A stretch of DNA of 49,864 nt from an uncultured Campylobacterales bacterium (GTDB taxonomy: Bacteria > Campylobacterota > Campylobacteria > Campylobacterales > Arcobacteraceae), in contig CANNFB010000018.1 of the NCBI GenBank assembly GCA_947503785.1, forward strand, positions 1-49,864, written 5' to 3'. The translations under genes were made by a program, and so were the position numbers. Each line of letters starts with the position of its first letter. Positions within the stretch are counted from its first letter, which is position 1. This document shows positions 33,335 through 42,896 of this stretch, one piece after another. The notes under the pieces were generated by a model that did not search any database, had not been told where the DNA came from, and worked only from the letters and a program-made list of their open reading frames with translations.

Positions 33335-35971
33335 ATGAGTGAAAAGTACGAACCATCAAAAGTAGAAGATAATTATTATAAAATTTGGGAAGATAGAGGC
33401 TATTTTGAAATTGAGGGAAATAAATCAATTCAAGACTGTGACGAAAATGGAAAAACAAAAACATTTTCTATTATGATGCCACCTCCAAATGTAACAGGTA
33501 GTTTGCATATTGGACATGCATTAACATTTACATTACAAGATATTATTACTAGATACAAAAGAATGGATGGTTTCAAAACTCTTTGGCAACCAGGGACTGA
33601 TCATGCGGGAATTGCAACACAAAATGTTGTTGAAAAACAATTACTTGCAGAAGGTACTACAAAAGAAGAACTAGGACGTGAAAAGTTTTTAGAAAGAGCT
33701 TGGCTTCAAAAAGAAACATCTGGTGGAAATATAGTTCATCAAATGAGAAAACTTGGTGTTACACCAGCTTGGAAACGTGAAAGATTTACTATGGATGAAG
33801 GTCTTAAAGAAGCTGTTAAAGAAGCTTTTGTAGCTTTATTTAATGAAGGTAAAATCACTCAAAATAACTATATGGTTAACTGGTGTACACACGATGGTGC
33901 ATTATCAGATATCGAAGTTGAGCATGAAGAAGTAAATGGTAAGTTCTATACTATGATTTACAAATTTGCTGATGGTTCAGGTGAACTTGAAGTTGCAACT
34001 ACTAGACCTGAAACATACTTTGGTGATACTGCAATTATGGTTCATCCTGATGATTCTAGATACTCTTCAATTGTTGGAAAAGAAGTTTTACTTCCACTAA
34101 CAGATAGAACTATTAAAGTTATTACAGATTCTCATGTTGATATGGAATTTGGAACAGGTGTTGTTAAAGTAACTCCTGCTCATGATCAAAATGACTACGA
34201 AGTTGGGAAAAGACACGACTTAGAATTTATCAAAGTGTTTGATGAAAAAGGTATTTTAAATGATTACTGTGGAGAATTTGCAGGACTTGAAAGACTAGAA
34301 GCTAGACCTGTTATTGTAAAAGCTTTAGAAAATGCTGGCTATATTGTAAAAATTGAAGACCATGTTCATCAAGTAGGACATTGTTATAGATGTAAAAATA
34401 TTGTTGAGCCATTTATTTCTCAACAATGGTTTTTATCTGAAAAAATTGCAAAATCTTCAATTGAAAAAACAAAAGCTCACAACAACTTCCATCCACAACA
34501 CTGGATTAATTCATATACAGCTTGGATGGATGAATTAAGACCTTGGTGTATTTCTAGACAATTATGGTGGGGGCATCGAATTCCTGTATTTACTTGTAAT
34601 GATTCAAAATGTAATCACCAATGGGCTGATAAAAATGATGAACCAGAAGCTTGTCCTAAATGTGGAGGAAAAGAATATACTCAAGATCCTGATGTTTTAG
34701 ATACTTGGTTCTCGTCTGCTTTATGGGCAATGTCACCATTAGGTTGGGGTAACAACGATAAACTTCAAGACTTATACAATGAAGCACAAGATATGAAAGA
34801 TTTCTATCCAAATTCACTTCTTATTACAGGGTTTGATATTATGTTCTTTTGGGTTGCTAGAATGATGATGATGGGTGATCACTTCACTGGTGAATTACCA
34901 TTTAAAGATATCTATATGCATGCTTTAGTAAGGGACGAAACAGGTGCAAAAATGTCTAAATCAAAGGGGAATGTAATTGATCCTTTAGATATGGTTGAAG
35001 AACACTCTGCTGATATTATTAGATTTACACTTGCATACTTAGCTGTTCAAGGTAGAGATATTAAATTAGGTGAAAAGAATTTAGAGCAATTTAGAAACTT
35101 TACAAATAAACTTTATAATGCAACAAATTTCTTACAGTTAAATATTGATACTTTCCCTGATTTAAAAGATATTGAAATCAAAACACCACTTGGTTTATAT
35201 ATGCAAAGTAGATTAAGTAAATCTGTTGATGAGTTAAGAGATAACTTAGAAACTTTCAAATTTAATGAAGCTGCTAGTACACTTTACAAGTTCGTATGGA
35301 ATGAATTTTGTAACTGGGGTATTGAGTATTCAAAAGGTTCAAAAGATTCTATTTTAGAGCTTGGTGCTATTTTCAAAGAAACTTTAAAAATGATATCACC
35401 ATTTATGCCATTTATTGCAGATTATTTATATCACAAGTTATCAGGAACAACTCTAGAAGAGGGTGAGTCTTTAATGATTAATAACTTCCCTAAAAATATT
35501 GCAAAGAATCAAGAAGTAGAAGATATGTTTGCAATTATTGAGGAAGCTATTATTTCTGTAAGACGTGCAAAAGTTATAATTGATATGGGTAACTCAAAAA
35601 TTGCAAAAGCTTATATTAAATTAGATGCAAATATTGATAAAGAAGTTGCAAAACCATTTATTGAAAAACTTGGAAAAGTTTTAAGTATTGAGTTTGTAGA
35701 TGCAAAAGTTGAAAACTCTATTACCGATGTATCTGATAATTTAGAAGTATATCTTCCAACATCTGAGATTGATATGAGTCCAATTATTGATAAACTAAGT
35801 AAACAGCAAATAAAAACTCAAAAAGAGTTTGATAAACTAAATGGAATGTTATCAAATGAAAGATTTGTAGCAAATGCTCCTGAAGCTGTAATTGCTGAAA
35901 ATAGAAAAGCTCTTGAAGATGCAAAAAATAAACTAGAAAAAATTGAAAATGAATTAAAAGCTATTTCTTAA
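33335..35971 (+). CDS. valS: Valyl-tRNA synthetase
   Basis: This 878-aa class I synthetase charges tRNA-Val. Visible motifs are PPPNVTGSLHIGHAL (HIGH), WQPGTDHAGIATQ, the editing-domain TTRPETYFGD, WCISRQLWWGHRIP, and KMSKSKGN. A paired-cysteine region (CYRCKN, then CNDSKCNH and CPKCGG) is consistent with a zinc knuckle. The last 70 residues form a coiled-coil arm (KEFDKLNGMLSNERF onward). A short promoter region precedes it, and a lipoprotein gene follows 33 bp after its stop. Confidence 0.98.
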   Translation: MSEKYEPSKVEDNYYKIWEDRGYFEIEGNKSIQDCDENGKTKTFSIMMPPPNVTGSLHIGHALTFTLQDIITRYKRMDGFKTLWQPGTDHAGIATQNVVEKQLLAEGTTKEELGREKFLERAWLQKETSGGNIVHQMRKLGVTPAWKRERFTMDEGLKEAVKEAFVALFNEGKITQNNYMVNWCTHDGALSDIEVEHEEVNGKFYTMIYKFADGSGELEVATTRPETYFGDTAIMVHPDDSRYSSIVGKEVLLPLTDRTIKVITDSHVDMEFGTGVVKVTPAHDQNDYEVGKRHDLEFIKVFDEKGILNDYCGEFAGLERLEARPVIVKALENAGYIVKIEDHVHQVGHCYRCKNIVEPFISQQWFLSEKIAKSSIEKTKAHNNFHPQHWINSYTAWMDELRPWCISRQLWWGHRIPVFTCNDSKCNHQWADKNDEPEACPKCGGKEYTQDPDVLDTWFSSALWAMSPLGWGNNDKLQDLYNEAQDMKDFYPNSLLITGFDIMFFWVARMMMMGDHFTGELPFKDIYMHALVRDETGAKMSKSKGNVIDPLDMVEEHSADIIRFTLAYLAVQGRDIKLGEKNLEQFRNFTNKLYNATNFLQLNIDTFPDLKDIEIKTPLGLYMQSRLSKSVDELRDNLETFKFNEAASTLYKFVWNEFCNWGIEYSKGSKDSILELGAIFKETLKMISPFMPFIADYLYHKLSGTTLEEGESLMINNFPKNIAKNQEVEDMFAIIEEAIISVRRAKVIIDMGNSKIAKAYIKLDANIDKEVAKPFIEKLGKVLSIEFVDAKVENSITDVSDNLEVYLPTSEIDMSPIIDKLSKQQIKTQKEFDKLNGMLSNERFVANAPEAVIAENRKALEDAKNKLEKIENELKAIS

Positions 35972-36004
35972 TAGCATAGTTTGTAAATTTAAAAGGAGAG
36001 TGCT

Positions 36005-36766
36005 TTGAATATAAAGCTAGTAAATATTCTTGTTATTGTATTTTTAGTACTCTTTTTTTATGGATGTGGTTTTAACAAGCAAAGTATCCAAAGTATGGTT
36101 CGAACTAATTCTTCAAGTGAAATAGAAAAATATAAAAATGAAATCACAACTTCTTTACTAAAATACAAAAAGAAACTAGACTTACGAAACCCAAACTCTT
36201 ATAATAAGAAACTATCAAAAAATATAAAATTTCAGATTGAAACAAATCAAGATTATATTACTATTTTACAAAATAATATAAAATTAAAAACTTATGATGA
36301 ATATTTACATTATGCTTTTTTAGATGAAAAAGTAGAAAATAGAAATGATTTTTTAATTATAGGTTTGTATAAACTTATATATAAGGCTTACAGTTTAGAT
36401 GATCAACATAAGTTTACAGCACTCGAACATAATAAAGATGAGCTATCAAAACTTTATAAATATTTGCAAGTATTAAGATGGAAAATAAGAACACAAAAAG
36501 ATATTAATGGCAAGTATCTTTTTAATACATGGCAAAATAACTGGCAGTTAGAACTTTTAAAAAGAGATAGAAATGACTTAAATATTATAAAAGATTTAGA
36601 ATATATAAAATCAAAGAAAGAAAATATCCTATCTCCTTCAAACTTTTCTTTTGAGATATTGTTTTCAAGAATATTATTAAATGTAGAATATACATTAAGA
36701 AAGATAAATATTGAACCTTATGAAATGAGTACTCAAGCTATACGAAGTTTTATATTTATTCTTTAG
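36005..36766 (+). CDS. Putative lipoprotein of unknown function
   Basis: This 253-aa protein starts at a TTG with AAGGAGAG in good position. It has a signal sequence with a hydrophobic core (ILVIVFLVLFF) ending in a lipobox-like YGC, so Cys21 is the likely lipidated residue. The mature part is helical, rich in Lys, Asn and Leu, without recognised motifs or repeats. It lies 33 bp after valS, and a terminator hairpin follows its stop, so it is probably cotranscribed with valS. I do not recognise a family. It has no sequence likeness to the duplicated lipoproteins at the right end of the window. Confidence 0.8.
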   Translation: MNIKLVNILVIVFLVLFFYGCGFNKQSIQSMVRTNSSSEIEKYKNEITTSLLKYKKKLDLRNPNSYNKKLSKNIKFQIETNQDYITILQNNIKLKTYDEYLHYAFLDEKVENRNDFLIIGLYKLIYKAYSLDDQHKFTALEHNKDELSKLYKYLQVLRWKIRTQKDINGKYLFNTWQNNWQLELLKRDRNDLNIIKDLEYIKSKKENILSPSNFSFEILFSRILLNVEYTLRKINIEPYEMSTQAIRSFIFIL

Positions 36767-36767
36767 T

Positions 36768-36799
36768 GCAAAGCTTAAAAAGCTTTGCTTATTGTTTTT
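36768..36799 (+). terminator. Rho-independent terminator of valS-lipoprotein operon
   Basis: GCAAAGCTT (36768-36776) pairs perfectly with AAGCTTTGC (36780-36788) around AAA and is followed by TTATTGTTTTTTT. It starts two bases after the lipoprotein stop codon, and its T-run lies inside the 3' end of the convergent RND gene. Confidence 0.85.
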
Positions 36800-39700
36800 T
36801 TAGTTTGTGAGTAATTGTATATAATACTGGTAAATAAATTAAATTTAGAATTGTTCCCCATGCAAGACCAAAACCTAATGCAATAGCAATTGGTTGGAAG
36901 ATTACAGCTTGTCCTGTTGGGAAGAATATTAATGAACTCATACCTATTAACGTTGTAATTGTTGTAATAAAAATTGGCCTAAATCTTTTAGTTGCTTTTA
37001 CAAATATTTCGTCTAAAGTTTTTGCTTTTTTAAGATAAGTCATCATAATAATACCATCATTAATAACAACTCCAGCAAGTCCTAAAGCACCTATCATTGA
37101 AGGCATTGATAAGTTTAAGCCCATTACTTTGTGACCTATTAAAACTCCTAAAACTGAGAAAGGAATAATACTCATAACTATAAATGTTTCTCTAAATGAG
37201 TTAAATAAGTAAAGCATCGCTAACATGATTAAAACTATTGCTAAAGCAGAAGCCAATAACATATCATTCTTCAAGTCTTCTTTCTTTTGAGCTTCACCTT
37301 TAAAAACTAAAGTAATTCCATCTGCCTTAATTTTTTCTAATGCTGGTTGTAAGAAGTCTACAACTTCTGTAGAAGTTACAATATCAGGATCAACATTTGC
37401 AAAAATGTAAAAGTTCTTTTGTCCTTCATCTTTTAGAAGTTGCTCAAAAGCTTGTATAGTATTAAACTCTACAACTTGACTTAAAGCTACAAATGAACCA
37501 CCAGTTAATGGTATTTGTGTATTTTTAAAAGCTTGAAAATTATCTTTATTTTTAGATGAAATTTTTATATCAAGCATTTCTTTTTCATCAAAGGATACAG
37601 CTTTTTTCTTTTCTAAATAAAGGTTAGAAAGATATGAACCTATGAATGCTTCAGTAATTCCAAGTGATTGACCATATAAATTTACTTTTAATTTTATCTC
37701 ATCAATACCGAATTTTAAGGAATTTGATACAGATTTTATTCCCTCAATTTTATTTATTTCATTTGTTAAAATATCAATTGCATTTATAATTTTTTGATTA
37801 TCATTTGAAATAAGACCTATTTTTACATCTGCTTTTATTGGACCTACTTTTTTCTCTACAACTGCAATTTCTTCAAGATTATATTTATCTTTATAATTTT
37901 TTTCTTCTAAATACTTTTTTAATCTACTTGCAATTTCTCTTGATTTCTCAGCTCTTGTTCTTCCTTCATTATCATAATAAAAACTAAGATAAGGAGTTAC
38001 ATATTTATCTAGAATATTTGCAGCTTTTAGTTTTTGAAGCTCAACTGTCATATACATAGAGTAAGGAAATCTTTCTGTATTACTACCTGTATCCTTTCTA
38101 TATCCTGCAACTGAATCAATACTTCTAATAAAGAATTTATCTTCTTCTTTCATTAAGTCCTGTTCTATTTCTTGAACAATTTTAAATGATTCTTCAAGTG
38201 TAGTATTTACATTTGCCTTTAGTGTTATTTTGACATCTGTTGCATCAAATTTTGGAAACATTTGAAACTTTGATGACTTAACAGCAGTAATAGTAGCAAT
38301 TGGAACCATTATTATAAAAATAAGTAAAAACGTCTTTTTCCAATTCATAAAAAAGTGGATAATTTTATTGTAATATTTATTTGGTCTAGCCCACGATGTA
38401 ACTTTTGCACCATTTTTTAATGTATGTGCTGCATGTATTGGAAGAAAAATAAATGACTCGATAAGTGAAGCAACTACTAATGCACTAAGAGCAATAGGAA
38501 TAAGCTTCATAACCTCTCCCATATGCCCACTAATCATTAATATAGGTAAGAATGAGAATAGAGTAGTAATAGAAGCTACAGTTACTGGTTTAACCATTTC
38601 ACTAGCACCTTGAATTGCTGCTTCTTTTGGTTCCATTCCTTCTTCAATATGTTGTTGAATATTTTCACTTACAACAATTGCATCATCAACAACAATACCA
38701 ATTGCTATTAAAACTCCTACAAGAGAAATCATATTTATTGTGTAACCTGAAAAATACATATAAATAGCTGCAATTACGAAAGATGTAGGGATTCCAAGGG
38801 CAATAATAATTGACATTCTAAAGTTGATTAGTATCATTACTAAGATTGTAATTAAGATGATTCCTAATAAAATATTTGATACTACGATATTTAATCGATC
38901 TGTAATTCTTTCACTATTATCATCAGATATTGAAATTTGAATTTCTGGATTAGTTTTATTTAAAGTAGGGAGTAATTCTTTTACTTTTTGAGCTAATACA
39001 ATAGCATCGGCAGTTACAGCTTGTTCAATTGCCAAAGATAGTGCATTTTTTCCATTAAAAGAGTACATAGTAGATGAATCTGCATATTTTTTTGATATTT
39101 TTGCAATATCTCTTAAATATACATTTGTAGTACCAATTCTAATTAAAGTATTCCCAAAATCAACTGCATTTTTTGCACCATTATATGTAGAAATATAGTA
39201 ATGCTTTTCTTTATCTTCAATTTTTCCAATAGGAAAGATATATGATAATGTTGAGATTGATTCAAAAATTTCATTTTTATTTAAATTTAATGCGTCAATT
39301 TTTTTATCATCAATTAAAACTTCAAAGTATTTATCTGAATCTCCAAAAATAGTAACATCATTTACACCCCGAACTCCTAGAATACGACTTTTTAAAGTAT
39401 CTGCAAAGGGTTTAAGTTCATCTGTTGTATATTTTTTGGAAGTTAAAGTAACATCAATCAAGGCACTAGATCGTTCTAAAACACTTACACTTGGTTCATC
39501 CATATCTGAGGGAAGGTTAGATTTTATTAAAGCTATTGCATCTTTGATTTTATTTGCTTCGTTGTATTTGTTTTTACCCTTTTTTAATTCTAATACAATA
39601 GTAAAAGAGCCTGGGCTTATGATAGTTGACATAGTATCAACACTATCTATATTTTTTATATTATCTTCAATTTCAACAACAGCCATTTTATCCAGAATAT

Positions 39701-39875
39701 CAACTGAAGCTCCTGTATATGAACCTTTTATTGAAATCATATCTAAATCAAAACTTGGAAATATTTCTTTTGGAGTTTTAGTATAAGACCAAACACCAAT
39801 GGCAAAAACTAAAATAAATAGAGTATAGTTAACTCGAGAGTTTTCAACAAAAAATCTTAAGACTTTATCAAACAT
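36789..39875 (-). CDS. RND-family efflux permease
   Basis: This 1028-aa protein has the RND inner-membrane transporter layout: a first helix at about 12-30, a large periplasmic loop, helices 2-6, a second loop, and helices 7-12. The proton-relay aspartates are present as Asp397-Asp398 in AIGIVVDDAIVVSENI. It is proton-driven and exports hydrophobic compounds or metabolites, with unknown specificity. No membrane-fusion or outer-membrane channel gene adjoins it, so it must use partners encoded elsewhere or act alone. A perfect 9-bp inverted repeat lies directly upstream of its -10 box. The gene follows lapD on the same strand at 85 bp. Confidence 0.93.
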   Translation of the reverse strand: MFDKVLRFFVENSRVNYTLFILVFAIGVWSYTKTPKEIFPSFDLDMISIKGSYTGASVDILDKMAVVEIEDNIKNIDSVDTMSTIISPGSFTIVLELKKGKNKYNEANKIKDAIALIKSNLPSDMDEPSVSVLERSSALIDVTLTSKKYTTDELKPFADTLKSRILGVRGVNDVTIFGDSDKYFEVLIDDKKIDALNLNKNEIFESISTLSYIFPIGKIEDKEKHYYISTYNGAKNAVDFGNTLIRIGTTNVYLRDIAKISKKYADSSTMYSFNGKNALSLAIEQAVTADAIVLAQKVKELLPTLNKTNPEIQISISDDNSERITDRLNIVVSNILLGIILITILVMILINFRMSIIIALGIPTSFVIAAIYMYFSGYTINMISLVGVLIAIGIVVDDAIVVSENIQQHIEEGMEPKEAAIQGASEMVKPVTVASITTLFSFLPILMISGHMGEVMKLIPIALSALVVASLIESFIFLPIHAAHTLKNGAKVTSWARPNKYYNKIIHFFMNWKKTFLLIFIIMVPIATITAVKSSKFQMFPKFDATDVKITLKANVNTTLEESFKIVQEIEQDLMKEEDKFFIRSIDSVAGYRKDTGSNTERFPYSMYMTVELQKLKAANILDKYVTPYLSFYYDNEGRTRAEKSREIASRLKKYLEEKNYKDKYNLEEIAVVEKKVGPIKADVKIGLISNDNQKIINAIDILTNEINKIEGIKSVSNSLKFGIDEIKLKVNLYGQSLGITEAFIGSYLSNLYLEKKKAVSFDEKEMLDIKISSKNKDNFQAFKNTQIPLTGGSFVALSQVVEFNTIQAFEQLLKDEGQKNFYIFANVDPDIVTSTEVVDFLQPALEKIKADGITLVFKGEAQKKEDLKNDMLLASALAIVLIMLAMLYLFNSFRETFIVMSIIPFSVLGVLIGHKVMGLNLSMPSMIGALGLAGVVINDGIIMMTYLKKAKTLDEIFVKATKRFRPIFITTITTLIGMSSLIFFPTGQAVIFQPIAIALGFGLAWGTILNLIYLPVLYTITHKLKKQ

Positions 39876-39911
39876 TATTATCCTTCTTTATAAGGAATAA
39901 TTATAATATAT

Positions 39912-39936
39912 CAATATTAACACAGTATTAATATTG
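39912..39936. promoter_or_regulatory. 25-bp inverted repeat, candidate operator of the RND gene
   Basis: Arms CAATATTAA (39912-39920) and TTAATATTG (39928-39936) are perfect around CACAGTA. A minus-strand -10 box, TATAAT (39905 down to 39900), lies seven bases away on the RND side, so the repeat covers the -35 region of the RND promoter. This is the position of a TetR- or MarR-type repressor site. No such regulator is encoded next to it. Confidence 0.45.
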
Positions 39937-39960
39937 GGGTAATTTTGGGCAAAGTAGAGA

Positions 39961-42168
39961 TTATCTACTTGCTGCGTATAAATTATAAGCTTTAACAACC
40001 TCTAAATCATCTTCATCTTTTACATTTTCAGCAAAAACTTTGATATTTAGTAAAGTTGATAGTTCTTGGATAGATTCAACAAAGTTTTGTTTTGATGAGT
40101 CGTTACAAATATTACAAGTATAATCTCTAGCTAATCTAATATAATCGAGATTAAAATCTTTAATATTATCTAAAGGAATAAACTTACTTTCAAATCTTTT
40201 TATAATGATTTTTGCTCCACATTGATGCATTTCATCTACAAAGAATTTAAATGTTGCCATATCTTTAGCAACTGCGTAAGCAGTAATTGAAAATACTAAC
40301 TGGCTAGCAATATTTTTATGTTGTAATATTGTATTTTCAAGCCATGCTATAAAGGCCGTATTATTAATAGATTCTAATGATAAGTTAATTGAAATATTAT
40401 GATTTATTTTATTAACTAAGATATGATTGATTACTTTTGAAATAACTTTTTTATCAAAGTCCATAATTTTTTCGTATTTTTCTGCAATTGATACAAATGT
40501 TCCAATAGGAATATCAACACCATCTTTATCGCAAGCACTTGTAAAAGCTTCTTGCATAACTAATTCATTTGCTTGATTAAGTAGAGTTGCATCTCCAATA
40601 TATTTGACATTAAAGTTTGAGTTATCAATAATATCGAAAATTAAATCTCTCCATTCTTCCATATCTCTTGAAAGGTCATTTGAATCTCTTAAATAAGCTT
40701 CATTTGTACCAATTAATCTAGCTTTTTCATAAGCTTCATTTGCAGATTGTAGCATCTCTGGAGTTGTACCAATTGGATTAAAAGGAGTTGCTCCAATATG
40801 AGCAATATCTTTTTTATCAAATTTTGAAGTAAGCTTTTCTAAATTGTTTTGTAATATTTTAGTGTATTTAACTGCATCTTCATATAAGAAATTTTCGCCA
40901 ATTAATGTAAATTCAGAACCAAAAAATCTGTAGGCTACAGTTTTTTTATTTTCAAGAGCAGTATTTTTTAAAATAGAAGCAAACTCTTTAATAAAGTTAT
41001 TTACTTCCTTATCTGTATGTGCTTTTGCAAATGTACCCAAATCAAATATTTTAATCACAAATACATATCCACTTCTCTTATGAATAAACATATTTTTCAT
41101 ATCTGTTTCAAAGCTTTGTTTTAAACTAAGATGTGTTAAATCATCTTGAGATAATAGTTTTGTACTGCTTTCTAAGTTTCTATTTAGTTTATTAATAATT
41201 GCTTCAATTTTTGTTGACATATCATTCATCGCAATTGCAACACTTTTAATTTCACTTGTCCATGGAAGTTCTTTAATAGTGCCAAATTTTCCTATTGCAA
41301 TATTATTTGCAAGTTTTTCAATTCTTTTTAAAGGTTTTAAGATGTATTGAACGAAAATAAATAAAATTAGCATTGAAATTAGAAAAGCTATTATCGCATA
41401 AATTATTGCACCTTTAACTTGGTCATATAACTTTGCATAGGCATCACCAGGGTTTGCACTTACGTATATAATTGCAGTTGTTTTCCACCCATTACTTATT
41501 TCACTACTTTGCTCTTCAAGGTTTATTGGAATCATATTTATAAACCAACTTGGAATATAATCAAACTTTACATCTCTTGTAGCTTTTGCAATTACTTTTG
41601 TAATTGAAAGTTTTGCAGAAGTGTCAACTTTTGAATCATTTTCATTTGTTGCTGTAAAATTAAATGTAATCTTTCCACCATTTTTATATTCCTTGCTTGG
41701 TACATAAAAATATCTATCTTCTTCAATTTCATCATTTAAATTAATTTCTTCATTTTCTAAGGCTGATAATTGATTTGATATATCCGTATCTGAAGTAATT
41801 TTTTCAATTTTTCCAAATGAGGCATCCGTTTCTAAGTTAGAAATTTTCCATAAAGAATCATCTAGGTCTATGCTTGCTCTAATTAATTGACTTTCACTTA
41901 TTGTGAAATGTGCATCAACTAATCGAATTTCTTTATAAAAACCTCTATTTGAGATTGCTTTTATAATTGTTTGTATTTCTGGATCTTCTTTGTCTTTTAA
42001 TAAAGATTTTAAACCCATTCCTAAAGAAGTAGCAGTATCTTGAGCTTTTGTAATAGATTCTATTTCTAGATACTCTTTAGTATTCTTTACGCTAATAATA
42101 AAATTACCAGTAAAAATCATTAAAAATATAAAAGCAATTATTATATACAGTTGTTTTGATAAAGACAT
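39961..42168 (-). CDS. lapD: LapD-like c-di-GMP receptor with degenerate GGDEF and EAL domains
   Basis: This 735-aa protein has a membrane helix at about 7-26, a periplasmic domain (27-252), a second helix (about 253-277), a HAMP linker, a GGDEF domain with FGSEF (416-420) in place of GGDEF, and a C-terminal EAL domain with QEAF (about 539-542) and KRFESKF where EAL and DDFGxGYS are expected. Both catalytic sites are therefore lost, as in LapD, which binds c-di-GMP through the EAL domain and in response holds the periplasmic protease LapG. The lapG-like gene lies 13 bp upstream on the same strand, which strongly supports the role. The adhesin (LapA type) is not in the window. Confidence 0.88.
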   Translation of the reverse strand: MSLSKQLYIIIAFIFLMIFTGNFIISVKNTKEYLEIESITKAQDTATSLGMGLKSLLKDKEDPEIQTIIKAISNRGFYKEIRLVDAHFTISESQLIRASIDLDDSLWKISNLETDASFGKIEKITSDTDISNQLSALENEEINLNDEIEEDRYFYVPSKEYKNGGKITFNFTATNENDSKVDTSAKLSITKVIAKATRDVKFDYIPSWFINMIPINLEEQSSEISNGWKTTAIIYVSANPGDAYAKLYDQVKGAIIYAIIAFLISMLILFIFVQYILKPLKRIEKLANNIAIGKFGTIKELPWTSEIKSVAIAMNDMSTKIEAIINKLNRNLESSTKLLSQDDLTHLSLKQSFETDMKNMFIHKRSGYVFVIKIFDLGTFAKAHTDKEVNNFIKEFASILKNTALENKKTVAYRFFGSEFTLIGENFLYEDAVKYTKILQNNLEKLTSKFDKKDIAHIGATPFNPIGTTPEMLQSANEAYEKARLIGTNEAYLRDSNDLSRDMEEWRDLIFDIIDNSNFNVKYIGDATLLNQANELVMQEAFTSACDKDGVDIPIGTFVSIAEKYEKIMDFDKKVISKVINHILVNKINHNISINLSLESINNTAFIAWLENTILQHKNIASQLVFSITAYAVAKDMATFKFFVDEMHQCGAKIIIKRFESKFIPLDNIKDFNLDYIRLARDYTCNICNDSSKQNFVESIQELSTLLNIKVFAENVKDEDDLEVVKAYNLYAASR

Positions 42169-42181
42169 TTTGATTCCTTTT

Positions 42182-42823
42182 TTAAATTCTACTCATAAGA
42201 TCTTTCCATGATCTTAAGTTATTTGTTCCAACTCTTACGGAACCTTTATTTTTGGCTTGCCATAAACCACCTGCATTAAAACTATATACAGGCTTTAAAT
42301 CTTTTCTTTTTGTTGCAAGCTTTAATTTTTTATTAATATTATCAAGTACAATTGGAGTTGAACCTGGCTTGTGCTGATAAGTTAAAACCATATGTGCTTG
42401 TTCAAACTTACTTCTTGTTCTCTTGTATTTTACATACATTATTCTAAGCTTACTATCGGGAACACCAATTTTTCTAAGACTAAAATACTTTGCAATTGCA
42501 TAATCTTCACAATCACCCGCACCTGTTCCCATAAACTCAAAAGGAGTTGCCCAATAGTCATTCTTCTTCCAATGCCTTGCATCAGTTTTATATCTAATTT
42601 TATTGAAAAAATCATTTACATTTTTAAGTTTATTAAGAATCTTTTCATTTTTAGAGGCTTGAAGCATATTGTCCCAAATTTCAACACGAGACTTGGCACT
42701 TGTACCGTATTTTGTTGAAATAGAATTTAATTTGGAATTTGATATAAAGAAAGTTTTCGAGGCAATTGTAGTAATTGTAACAAAGGAAATAATCAAAAAA
42801 GATATTAGTAATATTTTCTTCAA
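42182..42823 (-). CDS. lapG: LapG-like periplasmic transglutaminase-type cysteine protease
   Basis: This 213-aa protein has an N-terminal signal or membrane segment (about 3-20) and a bacterial transglutaminase-like cysteine protease domain. The catalytic Cys105 is in GAGDCEDYA, His144 in FEQAHMVLTY and Asp161 in PIVLDN, with the upstream Trp-rich DYWATPFEF. In Pseudomonas, LapG cuts a giant adhesin from the surface when c-di-GMP falls, unless sequestered by LapD. Its position directly before lapD gives a two-gene operon. A calcium requirement is known for the family and is not visible here. Confidence 0.9.
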   Translation of the reverse strand: MKKILLISFLIISFVTITTIASKTFFISNSKLNSISTKYGTSAKSRVEIWDNMLQASKNEKILNKLKNVNDFFNKIRYKTDARHWKKNDYWATPFEFMGTGAGDCEDYAIAKYFSLRKIGVPDSKLRIMYVKYKRTRSKFEQAHMVLTYQHKPGSTPIVLDNINKKLKLATKRKDLKPVYSFNAGGLWQAKNKGSVRVGTNNLRSWKDLMSRI

Positions 42824-42850
42824 ATCATTTCCTCTCTTGTATTAATCTTT

Positions 42851-42874
42851 AGAGTTATTTTATAATATAACTCT
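42851..42874. repeat. 8-bp inverted repeat between the MFS gene and lapG
   Basis: Arms AGAGTTAT (42851-42858) and ATAACTCT (42867-42874) flank TTTATAAT. It is upstream of lapG and downstream of the MFS gene (both minus strand). It could be the MFS transcript end or a lapG operator. No T-run follows, so the role is undecided. Confidence 0.3.
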
Positions 42875-42896
42875 TTAAAATAAGGTATTTAAAAAA

